DNA from: JANQHO01 sp965218075
GTDB lineage: Bacteria; Bacteroidota; Bacteroidia; Flavobacteriales; Schleiferiaceae
Reading direction: 5' to 3'
DNA length: 64,000 bases
Assembly: GCA_965218075.1 (NCBI GenBank)
Contig: CBDCJZ010000003.1
Location: 1,054,001-1,118,000 of the forward strand
How positions within the stretch are numbered: position 1 is the first letter of the stretch; each line of letters opens with the position of its first letter. Of this stretch, positions 47,917-58,037 are shown piece by piece. The position numbers were made by a program, and so were the translations under genes. The notes under the pieces are model-generated. The model was not told the origin of the DNA. It ran no database searches and was given only the letters and a program-made list of their open reading frames with translations.

Positions 47917-48846
47917 CTAAAACATACGCTTACGCTTAAATAAATAAGTCTGTAAAACGCTGTGATACCCTCGACTGATATCGGCTTCTACTAGATCGAT
48001 TTGATATTGCATGCACTTTAAACGCAGAAACCTAGAAAAATCCTGCATATCAATAAGATATCTTTTCCTTATTTCATTGGGATTGAGTTTTAGAGTGTCA
48101 CCGCTTTCCATATCCACAAATCGATAAGGACGTCCTTCATAATCAAATTCCAGCTCCTTTTGGCGATAGGTAGTGTAGAAAATAATCAGTTCGTGTTTAT
48201 TGTATTTTAAATGCTGAAAAGCTTTCAGTATTTCTTTTTCGTTCTCCTGTAACTCAAAAAGATCAGAAAAAAGAATAATTAAAGAACGTTTATGTATACA
48301 TTCTGCCACACGATGCAAGGATTCTGCCATATTGCTTTCAGACTTAACTTTCTCTTCACCATACTGCAATGCTTTTTGTAACTCCAAGGCAATGGCTTTA
48401 TGATGCTGATAGGTAGAACGAGCATCGGTATGTAGTTCGCTGGCTCCGAATAAGCTCAATCCTACAGCATCTCTCTGCTTGCGGAAAAGATTCATCAGGG
48501 CCATACTTGCGATAGTACAAAAGCAAATTTTATTGGGCTGTTCTATATTTTTGCTCTGTCCTTTGGGAAAAAACATACTACCAGAAGTATCCAGCACTAG
48601 GCGACAACGCAAATTGGTTTCCTCTTCATACCTCTTAGTATAAAGACGATCCGTACGTCCGTAAAGCTTCCAGTCGATATTACGAAGGCTCTCCCCTGGG
48701 TTGTAGCTGCGATGCTCTGAAAATTCTACGGAGAACCCGTGGTAGGGACTCTTGTGCAGCCCAGTTATAAAGCCTTCCACTACCTGTCGGACATATAGTT
48801 CCAGAAATTCTAGATCACGGTAATCTTTAAAACTCAATTCTTTCAT
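47917..48846 (-). CDS. DUF58 domain protein (vWA-like)
   Basis: 309 aa from ATG 48846 (MKELSFKDY); six extra residues are possible upstream. Family block GFSVEFSEHRSYNPGESLRN, then a von Willebrand A-like domain with the MIDAS motif DTSGSM. In Bacteroidota such genes usually sit beside a MoxR ATPase and further vWA proteins (BatA/BatB), acting in envelope or chaperone roles; no moxR is in view, so this is a stand-alone copy. 68 nt downstream of trxA on the same strand. Confidence 0.85.
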   Translation of the reverse strand: MKELSFKDYRDLEFLELYVRQVVEGFITGLHKSPYHGFSVEFSEHRSYNPGESLRNIDWKLYGRTDRLYTKRYEEETNLRCRLVLDTSGSMFFPKGQSKNIEQPNKICFCTIASMALMNLFRKQRDAVGLSLFGASELHTDARSTYQHHKAIALELQKALQYGEEKVKSESNMAESLHRVAECIHKRSLIILFSDLFELQENEKEILKAFQHLKYNKHELIIFYTTYRQKELEFDYEGRPYRFVDMESGDTLKLNPNEIRKRYLIDMQDFSRFLRLKCMQYQIDLVEADISRGYHSVLQTYLFKRKRMF

Positions 48847-48914
48847 GGAAAGAATAAAGTACAACCCTGTTTATGCCGGGTCTGTATAATAGAGAGATAC
48901 TTGCCAACGATTTA

Positions 48915-49235
48915 CTAAGTCAATTGAACTTCTAGCTTAGCTGCATAAGCATTTTTAGAGGCAGCTCCTACCAACTTATCAACTACTTTGCCATTTTTAA
49001 TAAACAAAACAGTGGGGATACTTCGAACATTATATTTCGTGGAAGTCTCCGGATTGTGATCTACATTGAGTTTTCCGACCACTGCTTTGCCTTTGAAATC
49101 ACTTGCCAATTGCTCAATCGTAGAGCTTACCACACGGCAAGGCCCACACCACTCTGCCCAAAAATCTACTACTACGGGTTTATCCGATTTTAATACTACT
49201 TCCTCAAAATTTGCATCTGTTATTTCTACAGCCAT
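48915..49235 (-). CDS. trxA: Thioredoxin
   Basis: 106 aa, the classic single domain with the redox site WCGPC (C30, C33) in DFWAEWCGPCR and the cis-proline loop VRSIPTVLF. Cytoplasmic disulfide reductant for ribonucleotide reductase and others. ATG 49235, 78 nt downstream of dnaE on the same strand. Confidence 0.95.
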   Translation of the reverse strand: MAVEITDANFEEVVLKSDKPVVVDFWAEWCGPCRVVSSTIEQLASDFKGKAVVGKLNVDHNPETSTKYNVRSIPTVLFIKNGKVVDKLVGAASKNAYAAKLEVQLT

Positions 49236-49313
49236 GACATTTACTTATTTAATTATCAATTTAAGTTTAGCTTAATTCCACACCTAAAAAGAGTTAGTCA
49301 ACTTGCTTCTTTT

Positions 49314-52300
49314 TCAAGCATTTAAGCTATACTGCAAGAAGTCTTTTTCTTCCAGATCGTCCAGTAAGCTTTTACCGATCTTAACTCCACGACTTCTTCG
49401 CGACATACACACATTTACTTCAGGTTTTTCAGGATCAAAGATCGTTAAATTCATTCGTTTATTTCCTTTATATTTTTCTATCAATTGATTGATTTCTTCT
49501 ATACTTTCTGGATTAATATCTGATAAAGAAATTCTTATACTTATCGATCGTCCTTCTTTCTCCATTACATCCTGTAAAAGACTGATATCTTTGATACGAG
49601 CTTCAACACGCTCCCCCATTCCTTTCCATTTAAGCATATAACGGTTTACATATCCTTTAATCATAATCACTAAATTGACTTCCAAATAAGCCTTGAACTT
49701 GAGATAGTCCTCCCCAAACAATGTAAATTCGTGATTTCCCGAATAATCTTCCAACATGAATTTCCCAAAAGGCTTTCCAATACGGGTGGTCAGGTGATTG
49801 GACTCGGTAACAATACACCCGATCACAAAATTAGTAATGCCGCTCAAGTCACTAAAATCATTAAGCTGATGCGTTACTAGATGCTTCAACTCATATTTAA
49901 AATCGTCTAAGGGATGACTACTGAGATAAATTCCATTGATTTCTTTTTCTTTATTGAGCAAGGTTAAACGAGGCCATTCCTTTATTTTAGGCACATCCGG
50001 TTCAGGCAGGCTTACTTCCTGAGCATCGCCAAAAAGCGAAATCTGAGATGATGACTCCTGAGCTTTAATAGTTTGAGCATAGCGTATTGCCTTTTCCAAA
50101 AAGCTGCGATCATTGCCATTCTGATAGAAATAAAGGACCCGATTCTCATTTTCAAAACTGTCAAAAGCACCTCCTAAAGCCAAGCTTTCCAAGGTCTTTT
50201 TACTAACGGACCGCAAGTCTATTCTCTTTAAAAGGTCAAAAATACTTTTATAGGGTCCATTTTTCTTGCGTTCAATTACTATCTCATTAACGGCTTCCTC
50301 CCCTACTCCTTTCATACCGCCTAAGCCAAATCGCACATCGCCTCTAGCATTTACAGTAAACTTGAGCTCTGATTCGTTTATATCAGGGCCTAAAACCGGA
50401 ACTCCCATTCGCTTACATTCCTCCATAAAGAAAGTTATTTTCCTGATGTCGTTCATGTTATGAATTAGCACTGAAGCCATATATTCCTGGGGATAATTGG
50501 CTTTGAAATAAGCGGTGTGAAAAGCTACTACCGAATAACAGGTAGAATGCGATTTATTAAAAGCGTAAGCAGCAAAAGATTCCCAGTCTTTCCATATTTT
50601 TTTCAGGATTTCAGGATTGTGACCACGCTCCTTACCTTGCCCGATAAACTGGGGTTTTATTTTATCTAGCACCTCGCGATTCTTTTTACCCATGGCCTTA
50701 CGCAGAACATCGGCTTCGCCTTTCGTAAAGCCTGCCAGTTTTTGAGAAAGCAACATCACTTGCTCTTGATAAACTGTAATGCCATAAGTTTCAGCCAAGT
50801 ACTCTTCCATTTCAGGAAGGTCATAGGTAATTTTCTCTCGACCATGCTTACGGGCAATAAAGTTGGGTATGTACTCCATTGGCCCTGGACGATATAGCGC
50901 ATTCATGGCAATAAGATCTTCAAATTTATCTGGCTTAAAGGCCTTGAGATGCTTCTGCATACCTAGACTTTCAAACTGGAACGTACCATTGGTTTCTCCG
51001 CGTTGATATAGCCCTAAGGTTTCTGGGTCATTAAGAGGGATCTTATCAGTATCTATTTCTTTTCCCTGTCGATCCTTGATAAGCTGGATAACATTTTTAA
51101 TAATACTAAGAGTTTTCAACCCGAGAAAATCCATCTTGAGCATGCCCGCTAACTCTACTACAGAATTATCGAACTGGGTTACCAGCAAATCGGTATCTTT
51201 AGCGATAGCAACCGGAATAAATTTAGTGATGTCATCCGGAGTAATAATAATCCCACAGGCGTGGATACCAGTATTTCGTATAGATCCTTCAAGAATACGG
51301 GCTTGATTAATCACTTCTGCTTTTTTACCTCCTCCTTTAGCCAGTTCATGCAATTGCCTACCTAATTGATAATCTCCTTTAAGATTTTCTCTTAATTGCT
51401 TATCATTCCAGGCAAAAAGCGTGGAGAATCTAATGTTAGGGATGAGTTTGGCAATGCGATTAGTATCAGCCAATGGTAACTGCAATACCCGTCCTGCATC
51501 TCGTACAGCAGATTTGGCGGCCATAGTACCATAAGTGATGATTTGAGCCACTTGATTTTTACCATATTTATTGACCACCCAATTAATGATTTTGCTCCTA
51601 CCTTCATCGTCAAAATCAATATCAATATCAGGTAAAGAAATTCGGTCAGGATTCAGAAAGCGCTCAAACAGCAAGTTATAAGCAATAGGGTCTACATTAG
51701 TAATTCCTATACAATAGGCTACTGCTGAACCGGCTGCCGAACCACGGCCCGGCCCTACACTAACGCCCATTTTTCGAGCCTGAGAAGTAAAATCCTGTAT
51801 AATCAGGAAATAGCCGGGATAGCCAACATTGGCAATGATTTCCAGCTCAAAATTTAGCCGCTTGCGTATTTCATCAGTTATTTCCTTGTAGCGGTTTTTG
51901 GCTCCTTGATAAGTGAGATGCCGCAAGTAATTATTTTCTTCTCTTTTTCCTCCTTTTTTCTCGTTTTTGGGATCCTTAAATTCTTTAGGGATTTCAAACT
52001 TAGGTAATAATACCCCTCGGGAAAGTGAATAAGATTCTACTTTATTTGCTATCTCTATAGTGGTAGCTAAAGCTCCGGGATAAGCGGCAAAAAGCTCGTT
52101 CATTTCTTCAGTAGTTTTCAGATAAAATTCCTGATTAGGGAAACCGTATCGATAACCTCTACCCTTGCCAATAGGAGTATCCCGATATTCTCCTTCTTTT
52201 ACACACAATAAAATATCATGGGAATTGGCATCTTCTTTATCAAGATAATAAACATCGTTGGCAGCAAAGTATTTTACCCCGTATTTTTTGGCAAAACTCA

Positions 52301-53606
52301 ATAAGGTTTGGTTCACCACTTTTTCTTCTTCTAATCCGTGATTATTTAATTCCACATAAAAGTCATCCCCAAATTGTTTCAGGTACCACATAAAAATTTC
52401 TTCGGCTCGGTTTTCTCCTACATTGAGAATGAGATACGGGATTTCCGCATAGAGATTACCGGTGGTAGCAATCAGATTATCTTTATATTTAAGAATGACT
52501 TCTTTGTCAATACGAGGAACGTAATAAAAACCATCTATATAAGCGATGGACGACATCTTAGCCAAGTTATGATAACCTGCTTTGTTTTTAGCCAGGAATA
52601 CTTGCTGAAATCCATTGTTTTTTACGCTTTTATCAGTATGGTTATGACAAACGTAAAACTCGCAGCCTACAATGGGTTTAATATCGTTGGCCATAGCTGT
52701 TTGCACAAAGGAGAAAGCTCCGTATAAATTGGCATGATCAGTTATAGCTAGTGCAGACATACTCAATTCTTTAGCTCTACTAATGAGCTTGGAAATTTCG
52801 CAGGTAGCTTGTAAGATGGAATATTGGGTGTGTAGGTGTAAATGAACAAAATCAGCGTCAATAGCAGTAGTAGTAGTATTGTTAGTTTGCTTTTTAGCTA
52901 CGGCACTTTTTTTCACCTCGCAAGCCAATTCCCTAAAAGATTCCACATTAAGGCCAATGGGCTTTACCACATTAGGATATTGCTCTAAAAAAGCCTGCCG
53001 CATTTGAGGAGTAAATTCCAAACGGACATTATCAAAGATATTGAGGCGGATCAATTCCAGAAAACAGCGGGCTGTGGCTTCTACATCTGCCGTAGCATTG
53101 TGTGTCTCAGAGAAACCTACATCGAAGAGTTTCTGATGTAGTTCTTCTAGTTTGGGGTATTTAAACCCTCCCCCTTTACCCCCGGATAATTGACAAAGAT
53201 CTACTGTTTCAACGCTGGTATCAATCGAAGGCATACCTTCTAGTAAATTCTTTTGCTGTAGCCGGAGATATTCACAAGCTAATACGTTTATGTCAAACTG
53301 AATATTATGGCCTACCAGGTATTTGGACGTCTTAATCGCAGAAGAAAAAGCTTCCATTGCTTCTTCCAACGGTATTCCTATTTTAATGGCTAGTTCAGTG
53401 GTAATTCCATGTACTTGGACAGAGTTAAATGGAATATCAAAATCATTTGGTTTGATTACAAAGTTCTGCACTTTTACTGGTCTTCCTTTTTCATCGTGCA
53501 ATTGCCAAGCAATTTGTACAGTTCGGGGCCAATTTTCAAAATCGGTCAGAGCCGCATCATTACGCAAAGGAAGACCAGTGGTTTCTACGTCAAATACTAA
53601 AAACAT
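49314..53606 (-). CDS. dnaE: DNA polymerase III alpha subunit with fused N-terminal exonuclease
   Basis: 1,430 aa, longer than E. coli DnaE (about 1,160) because of an extra DEDD exonuclease at residues 1-190 (FDVETTG with D6/E8; HNIQFD; HNATADVEATAR). Then the PHP domain (VHLHLHTQYS), palm with the catalytic PDIDIDFDDEGR, fingers, tandem HhH and an OB fold (about 1200-1300). Chromosomal replicase; the fused nuclease probably proofreads. The same strand carries trxA and DUF58 downstream. Open frame intact over 4.3 kb. Confidence 0.96.
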   Translation of the reverse strand: MFLVFDVETTGLPLRNDAALTDFENWPRTVQIAWQLHDEKGRPVKVQNFVIKPNDFDIPFNSVQVHGITTELAIKIGIPLEEAMEAFSSAIKTSKYLVGHNIQFDINVLACEYLRLQQKNLLEGMPSIDTSVETVDLCQLSGGKGGGFKYPKLEELHQKLFDVGFSETHNATADVEATARCFLELIRLNIFDNVRLEFTPQMRQAFLEQYPNVVKPIGLNVESFRELACEVKKSAVAKKQTNNTTTTAIDADFVHLHLHTQYSILQATCEISKLISRAKELSMSALAITDHANLYGAFSFVQTAMANDIKPIVGCEFYVCHNHTDKSVKNNGFQQVFLAKNKAGYHNLAKMSSIAYIDGFYYVPRIDKEVILKYKDNLIATTGNLYAEIPYLILNVGENRAEEIFMWYLKQFGDDFYVELNNHGLEEEKVVNQTLLSFAKKYGVKYFAANDVYYLDKEDANSHDILLCVKEGEYRDTPIGKGRGYRYGFPNQEFYLKTTEEMNELFAAYPGALATTIEIANKVESYSLSRGVLLPKFEIPKEFKDPKNEKKGGKREENNYLRHLTYQGAKNRYKEITDEIRKRLNFELEIIANVGYPGYFLIIQDFTSQARKMGVSVGPGRGSAAGSAVAYCIGITNVDPIAYNLLFERFLNPDRISLPDIDIDFDDEGRSKIINWVVNKYGKNQVAQIITYGTMAAKSAVRDAGRVLQLPLADTNRIAKLIPNIRFSTLFAWNDKQLRENLKGDYQLGRQLHELAKGGGKKAEVINQARILEGSIRNTGIHACGIIITPDDITKFIPVAIAKDTDLLVTQFDNSVVELAGMLKMDFLGLKTLSIIKNVIQLIKDRQGKEIDTDKIPLNDPETLGLYQRGETNGTFQFESLGMQKHLKAFKPDKFEDLIAMNALYRPGPMEYIPNFIARKHGREKITYDLPEMEEYLAETYGITVYQEQVMLLSQKLAGFTKGEADVLRKAMGKKNREVLDKIKPQFIGQGKERGHNPEILKKIWKDWESFAAYAFNKSHSTCYSVVAFHTAYFKANYPQEYMASVLIHNMNDIRKITFFMEECKRMGVPVLGPDINESELKFTVNARGDVRFGLGGMKGVGEEAVNEIVIERKKNGPYKSIFDLLKRIDLRSVSKKTLESLALGGAFDSFENENRVLYFYQNGNDRSFLEKAIRYAQTIKAQESSSQISLFGDAQEVSLPEPDVPKIKEWPRLTLLNKEKEINGIYLSSHPLDDFKYELKHLVTHQLNDFSDLSGITNFVIGCIVTESNHLTTRIGKPFGKFMLEDYSGNHEFTLFGEDYLKFKAYLEVNLVIMIKGYVNRYMLKWKGMGERVEARIKDISLLQDVMEKEGRSISIRISLSDINPESIEEINQLIEKYKGNKRMNLTIFDPEKPEVNVCMSRRSRGVKIGKSLLDDLEEKDFLQYSLNA

Positions 53607-53712
53607 CGACTATTAACTTAAGAATTGAATATTTAAAGTTACAGATTTAGCTTGTGCAGACAAAGGCCTGTTAATAAGTGTTGGAAAGTTACATCGTTGC
53701 TACGCTTATAAC

Positions 53713-53744
53713 TTTCGGAAACAAAAGAAGGGACAGTAAATTTG
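53713..53744 (+). promoter_or_regulatory. Candidate rpsP-rimM promoter
   Basis: TTTC (53713-53716, one mismatch to TTTG), 20-nt spacer, TAAATTTG (53737-53744). It predicts a leader of about 125 nt before rpsP. Confidence 0.45.
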
Positions 53745-53875
53745 AATCCAAGGTAAGGAAAATTTGACTTGGCTTGTCAGCTGTAAAAGTATTTATCAAC
53801 AAAAAGAAGTATATTCGCCTCTCTCAAAAATTAGTTAACCGGGTTTTAGTATCCTTTAAAACTATTAATAATGTA

Positions 53876-54304
53876 ATGGCCACAAAGATCAGATTACAAC
53901 GGCATGGCCGTAAAGGTAAACCCATATTCCATATGGTAGTGGCAGATAGTCGCGCTAAGCGCGATGGACGCTATATTGAAAAATTAGGACTCTATAATCC
54001 CAATACTAATCCCGCCACTATTGATATTAACTTCGAGGGGTCTCTGCACTGGCTGCAAAAAGGTGCTCAACCTACAGATACTGCTCGTGCTATACTTTCT
54101 TACAAAGGTGTATTAATGAAGAAGCACCTCCTAGAGGGGGTGAAAAAAGGGGCTTTTAATGAATCTGAATCTGAAAAAAGATTTGAAGTCTGGCTGGAAG
54201 CTAAATCTCATAGCATCAACAGCAAAAAGGAAAAACTAGCCAACGAAGCCGCAGATGCCAAAGCAAGAAATGACAGAGGAACCCTCTACTCAGAAAGCCC
54301 CTAA
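53876..54304 (+). CDS. rpsP: 30S ribosomal protein S16, tail probably frameshifted
   Basis: 142 aa from ATG 53876 (MATKIRLQRHGRKGKP). The frame is open further upstream but the family starts here. Core S16 fold at residues 1-80 (RDGRYIEKLGLYNP, QPTDTARAILS). The lysine/glutamate-rich extension is common in Bacteroidota. Near 54268 the frame appears to slip: the recorded frame ends GTLYSESP at 54304, while the neighbouring frame gives EMTEEPSTQKAPKEDKKEK and stops at 54326, 3 nt before rimM, a far more typical tail. The ribosomal core is unaffected either way. Confidence 0.9.
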   Translation: MATKIRLQRHGRKGKPIFHMVVADSRAKRDGRYIEKLGLYNPNTNPATIDINFEGSLHWLQKGAQPTDTARAILSYKGVLMKKHLLEGVKKGAFNESESEKRFEVWLEAKSHSINSKKEKLANEAADAKARNDRGTLYSESP

Positions 54305-54329
54305 AGAAGATAAAAAAGAAAAATAAGTC

Positions 54330-54860
54330 TTGCGCAAACAGGATTGCTTTAATCTAGGCCACATAAGTCGTACCTACGGGTATAAGGGAAAAGTAATCGC
54401 AGTTTTCGATACTGACCAACCTCAAAAATATATTGAATTGAAATCAGTTTTTGTGGACATCCAGGGGGAACTAGTTCCCCATTTTTTGGAAGAACTAGCT
54501 CAAAGTTCTAAAGGACATTTTATCATTCTTTTTAAAGGTTTTGAGAGCGAACGACAGGCTTTGGAAGTCACAAACCGCGACTTGTACCTCCCTCTAGAAA
54601 TACTGCCTCCTCTCAAAGGAAAATCCTTTTATTTTCACGATGTTATTGGCTTTAAAATGATTGATCAGCAACACGGCTATATCGGTGATTGTGCTGAGGT
54701 GATGATAACTACTCAAGCTGTTTTTCGGATACTAGAAGGTACAAAAGAGATTTTCGTTCCTGCAGTGGATAATTTTATCATTGATATCAGACGGGATAAA
54801 CAAGAAATTCTTTTACAAACTCCGGATGGCCTGATAGAACTTTACCGCAATGCTGAATAA
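54330..54860 (+). CDS. rimM: 16S rRNA processing protein RimM
   Basis: 176 aa from TTG 54330. N-terminal RimM barrel (FNLGHISRTYGYKGKV, FKGFESERQALEVTNRDLYLP) and C-terminal PRC barrel (DVIGFKMID, EIFVPAVDNFIIDIRRDKQE). Binds S19 and helps mature the 30S head. Pairs with rpsP as in many bacteria; the expected trmD and rplS do not follow. Confidence 0.92.
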   Translation: MRKQDCFNLGHISRTYGYKGKVIAVFDTDQPQKYIELKSVFVDIQGELVPHFLEELAQSSKGHFIILFKGFESERQALEVTNRDLYLPLEILPPLKGKSFYFHDVIGFKMIDQQHGYIGDCAEVMITTQAVFRILEGTKEIFVPAVDNFIIDIRRDKQEILLQTPDGLIELYRNAE

Positions 54861-55211
54861 TCGGTTTCTCCTTAAGTAATTGACTATACACCACGAACGT
54901 TTTACGCATGAGGGTAAAAACTCTGATGGAATACTTTTAAAAAACTTGGTATAGAACTGATAATTCCGCGAAAAATTTATACGTCGGCTACTGAATGCGG
55001 TCTGTTATCATTATATAAACCACAGAGATTAAGTGATTGACAGGGGATAAAAACGAAACTTCTTAATCGGCAAAGAAAATGCAAGCAGAAAATGCTAACT
55101 TGCGGAATCCTCTCAAAAAAACTTCAACTGCTGTAGAAGGCACTCCACCATTGAGAATACTGATAATAGCTTTAACCAGAGATATCTTAAATTAATCAAA
55201 TATTTTTATCT
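54861..55211. other. Intergenic region between rimM and the convergent dehydrogenase
   Basis: 351 bp. It contains only a 38-codon open frame (55079-55195, MQAENANLRNPLKKT...) with no support. No gene or clear terminator recognised. Confidence 0.45.
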
Positions 55212-56561
55212 TTAATATTCCTGATATTTTATTTCCTTTTCATTAAACCTGATATCGTGTTGCTCCAACTCAGCAAGCATAGGTCCATAAATCTCTTTAG
55301 TGATTGGGATTTGAACTCCAGGGGTTGAAATCTTTCCGTTTAAGATATTCTTGGTAGCAATAGCAACTGGTAAGCCTACGGTACGCGCCATAGCAGTATT
55401 TTTGTTATCCTCGCCCAGTGTAACCATAGAAGATTCGACCATCTTCTTTTCTCCATTTAGTTCGTAGCCAAATTTGTGGTACATTACGACCATATCGCGA
55501 TCCGTTTCTCCAAGCTGCCATTTCTGTTCCAATATATGCTGTAGTATCTGAGCGGGAGTGGCGTTTTTAAGGCCGATCTTAGTGTCTTCAAACAAGCCAA
55601 TCCATTGTAATTTTTCCAACAGATTTGAGTCCTGAGGGATATTCAGGTAGTGCATTAGTTTCAGTTCTATTGAATCATGAGGATTATAAGACAGGAAAGC
55701 ATTAATAAATTGGCGATAGGTCATATTTTCAGAGTCTTCTAGTGTATAGGTATCATCTGTCATGCCCAGCTTTACAAAAACATCCCAGGCCCGGCAAAAA
55801 CCCGGCCTTCGTAATGTTCCTCGGTAGATAGTAGGTATGTTCTCCAAACCGTATACGGAACGGTATTTTAGCGAATTTCGGTTAGCATAACCTTCAAAAC
55901 GCCCGTAACCTTCGATTTCCATAAGTTCCGTTCTACGGAATAGTTGGTGATAAGGAATATATTTGTACCTGCCTTCTTGAATAAATTTTATTGATTTTCC
56001 TCCATTTGCTAAAACGACATTCCTCGGGCTCCAGGTAAATTTGTAATGCCAAGGATTATCATCGCTTTCCGGCGCTATAAGCCCCCCAGTAAATGACTCA
56101 AAGATTAGCATTTTCCCTCCCTGTTCTTTTATCCTATCCAGCATTCTCATAGCACTGAGATGATCAACACCTGGATCAACACCTATCTCATTCATCAACA
56201 CTACTCGGGTCTCTTCAGCCCTTTCGTGTAGTTCCTGCATTTCTTTGGAAACATAAGAAGCCGTAACCATGTGTTTTCCCAAAGCAATGCAGTCCATCGC
56301 TATTGATATATGCATGTGAGCTGGCAACATACTGATTACAATGTCTGATTTTGAAATAGCCGAAACTCGACTGATGCCATCATTGACATCAAAAGAAACA
56401 ACTTCAATAGCAGGGTGATTATTGGCTCTTTTCTTAGCCAATTGAAGGTTTTTATCAACCATGAAAATATGCCAGCCTTCCTCATCAGCATGATTTTTTA
56501 AATATTCGACCAAGGTATGGGTGGAGCGGCCGGCCCCTATCAAGAGAATTCTTTTCATCAT
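55212..56561 (-). CDS. Saccharopine dehydrogenase-like reductase
   Basis: 449 aa. NAD(P)-binding Rossmann motif LLIGAGRST near the start, VDKN at the end of beta-2, MNEIGVDPGVDH and a GGLIAPESDDNPWHYKFTWSP block typical of the LYS9/saccharopine reductase fold. Family members make or break saccharopine in lysine metabolism; other substrates (carboxynorspermidine-type) are possible, and no lys gene is nearby. Start ATG 56561 or the adjacent ATG 56558. Confidence 0.85.
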   Translation of the reverse strand: MMKRILLIGAGRSTHTLVEYLKNHADEEGWHIFMVDKNLQLAKKRANNHPAIEVVSFDVNDGISRVSAISKSDIVISMLPAHMHISIAMDCIALGKHMVTASYVSKEMQELHERAEETRVVLMNEIGVDPGVDHLSAMRMLDRIKEQGGKMLIFESFTGGLIAPESDDNPWHYKFTWSPRNVVLANGGKSIKFIQEGRYKYIPYHQLFRRTELMEIEGYGRFEGYANRNSLKYRSVYGLENIPTIYRGTLRRPGFCRAWDVFVKLGMTDDTYTLEDSENMTYRQFINAFLSYNPHDSIELKLMHYLNIPQDSNLLEKLQWIGLFEDTKIGLKNATPAQILQHILEQKWQLGETDRDMVVMYHKFGYELNGEKKMVESSMVTLGEDNKNTAMARTVGLPVAIATKNILNGKISTPGVQIPITKEIYGPMLAELEQHDIRFNEKEIKYQEY

Positions 56562-57007
56562 TCAGAATAAAGGGACAAATATATCATTATTGTTTTCCCA
56601 TATAAAGAGATTTTCTCAAGAATTATCTTTGCCAAAGATTAACACTGTAAATCAGTACCTTTTGCCCTATTCAATAAAGAAAGTTGATTTTGTATAACTG
56701 ACAATCGAAACTAACACTACTTTGCTCAACTATACTCTTTGATATAAAGCAAACGAAACACGAGTTTAAAAATCTTAAAAAAAGCTATTGCCTATTTAAA
56801 GGCAAACAACTTGGCCATTTATGGAAGTAAGACAAATTCTAAATCTTTTGAAATATAACCCGACCCGTATCCAGTTTTATTAAAACCGCTAAAGAAAAAA
56901 TCCGTAACCCTAATAACTTCATTTGAATTGTGCAAATTGTTGGAACCGATGTAGAAAGTTGAAAAACAAATGAATATGAATCGAAATCATAAACTTAAAT
57001 TCATAGA
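56562..57007. other. Intergenic region, divergent leaders
   Basis: 446 bp between the dehydrogenase and the methyltransferase remnant. Apart from the minus-strand TATATTTG box at 56576-56583 I see nothing definite. Confidence 0.45.
56576..56583 (-). promoter_or_regulatory. -7 box upstream of the saccharopine-dehydrogenase-like gene
   Basis: TATATTTG on the minus strand, 15 nt before ATG 56561. At the -33 position there is TTT rather than TTG (20-nt spacing). Predicts a very short leader. Confidence 0.4.
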
Positions 57008-57490
57008 ATGGAGATAAAAGCGGGTTTATATCTAGACAACTGCAAAACAGAACTCAAAAACTTAGCTAACAATTCAATTGACCTGATTTTTACATCCCTA
57101 ACCTACGCTGACCAAAGAAAAACACATACAGTGGCATACATCCTGGCAAATACGTTGATTAGCCTTTTGCCTATCAATGGAAATCAGCTCCTTACGAGTA
57201 CTCAAAGCGACAGGGACATTTATGCTCAACATTAAAGAAAGAGTAATTAGCGGATAGAGAAGTGCATATATAGTGAAACTCATCCTTGAAATGAGAAGAC
57301 AAGAATGATTTCGGACAGAGGAGTATACTTGACACAAAAAGAATTGCTATCTTGGCAAGTGGCCTAATCGCTTCTGAGACGCTTGGGAGCAATTTCTTCA
57401 ATTCAACAAGCACAAGAAGTTCAATATGTACCAAGAGAAAGTAATGATTCCGATGGGCGATTGGGCAAAAACTAGATTGAAAAAGCTTAA
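57008..57490 (+). pseudogene. Ruined site-specific DNA methyltransferase
   Basis: Fragments of a beta-class adenine/cytosine-N4 methyltransferase: LYLDNCKTELKNLANNSIDL then IFTSLTYADQRK, where the catalytic TSPPY reads TSLTY. Later, in changing frames, come FMLNIKERVISG, KLILEMRRQE, HKKNCYLGKWPNRF then a stop in place of an Arg codon, DAWEQFLQFNKHKKF and VMIPMGDWAKTRLKKL. The missing C-terminal part would hold the AdoMet-binding FxGSGT motif. Many shifts, stops and the lost PPY show an old pseudogene. It was probably the methylase of a type II system. Confidence 0.85.
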
Positions 57491-58037
57491 TTTAAAGAAC
57501 GTATTGCAGTGCATTGAGGACAGTATCAGCCATTTTTCATCAAAATAAGGATTTCCGGTTTTAGAAACCTTGAGCTTATCAAAAGGTTTTGAGGAGAAAG
57601 ACCCCCCTACCTATCCAAAGCTGAGCATGTATTAACGGCAGAATGAATCGTCAAGGGACTGGTTGACGCTCACATCTCCTTAAATGAAGAATCTATCTTT
57701 TGAGATTTGGTTAGAAGGTTTGGCAATCTCCATTAACGGCAAGGCTTAAAGAGGAAAGAAATCAGAAATAGTCAGAATTGACTTGGAATTTGATAATGAT
57801 GGCAAGCGATATATACCTCAATGTCAAATCGAGACCAAATTGGGAAAACAGCAATCAAATCGCCAAAATGGTTTGGGCTTCAAGTCAACTAAAAGGGCTT
57901 TACAAACGAATGATTCAGGATTAAACATTTTGGCCGTTAAAGGTTGCTGCTACAAACGAGACAACAATCCCGATAAACGTATGATGAAATTGAAAGTAAT
58001 GTAACTTTACCTGATTTTACCTAATAAGCCAAGTACC
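57491..58037. other. Decayed region after the methyltransferase, unassigned
   Basis: Coding-like DNA riddled with stops. A 73-codon frame at 57783-58004 (TTG start, LEFDNDGKRYIPQCQIE...) has no family I recognise. The position next to a dead methylase would fit a degraded restriction endonuclease, but no motif proves it. Confidence 0.4.

Noticed and set aside
55079..55195. 38-codon open frame after rimM
   Set aside because: No family, no initiation signal and no coding bias that I can see; chance is the simpler explanation.
57098..57434. Minus-strand open frames across the dead methyltransferase
   Set aside because: Antisense to recognisable methyltransferase fragments; no independent support.
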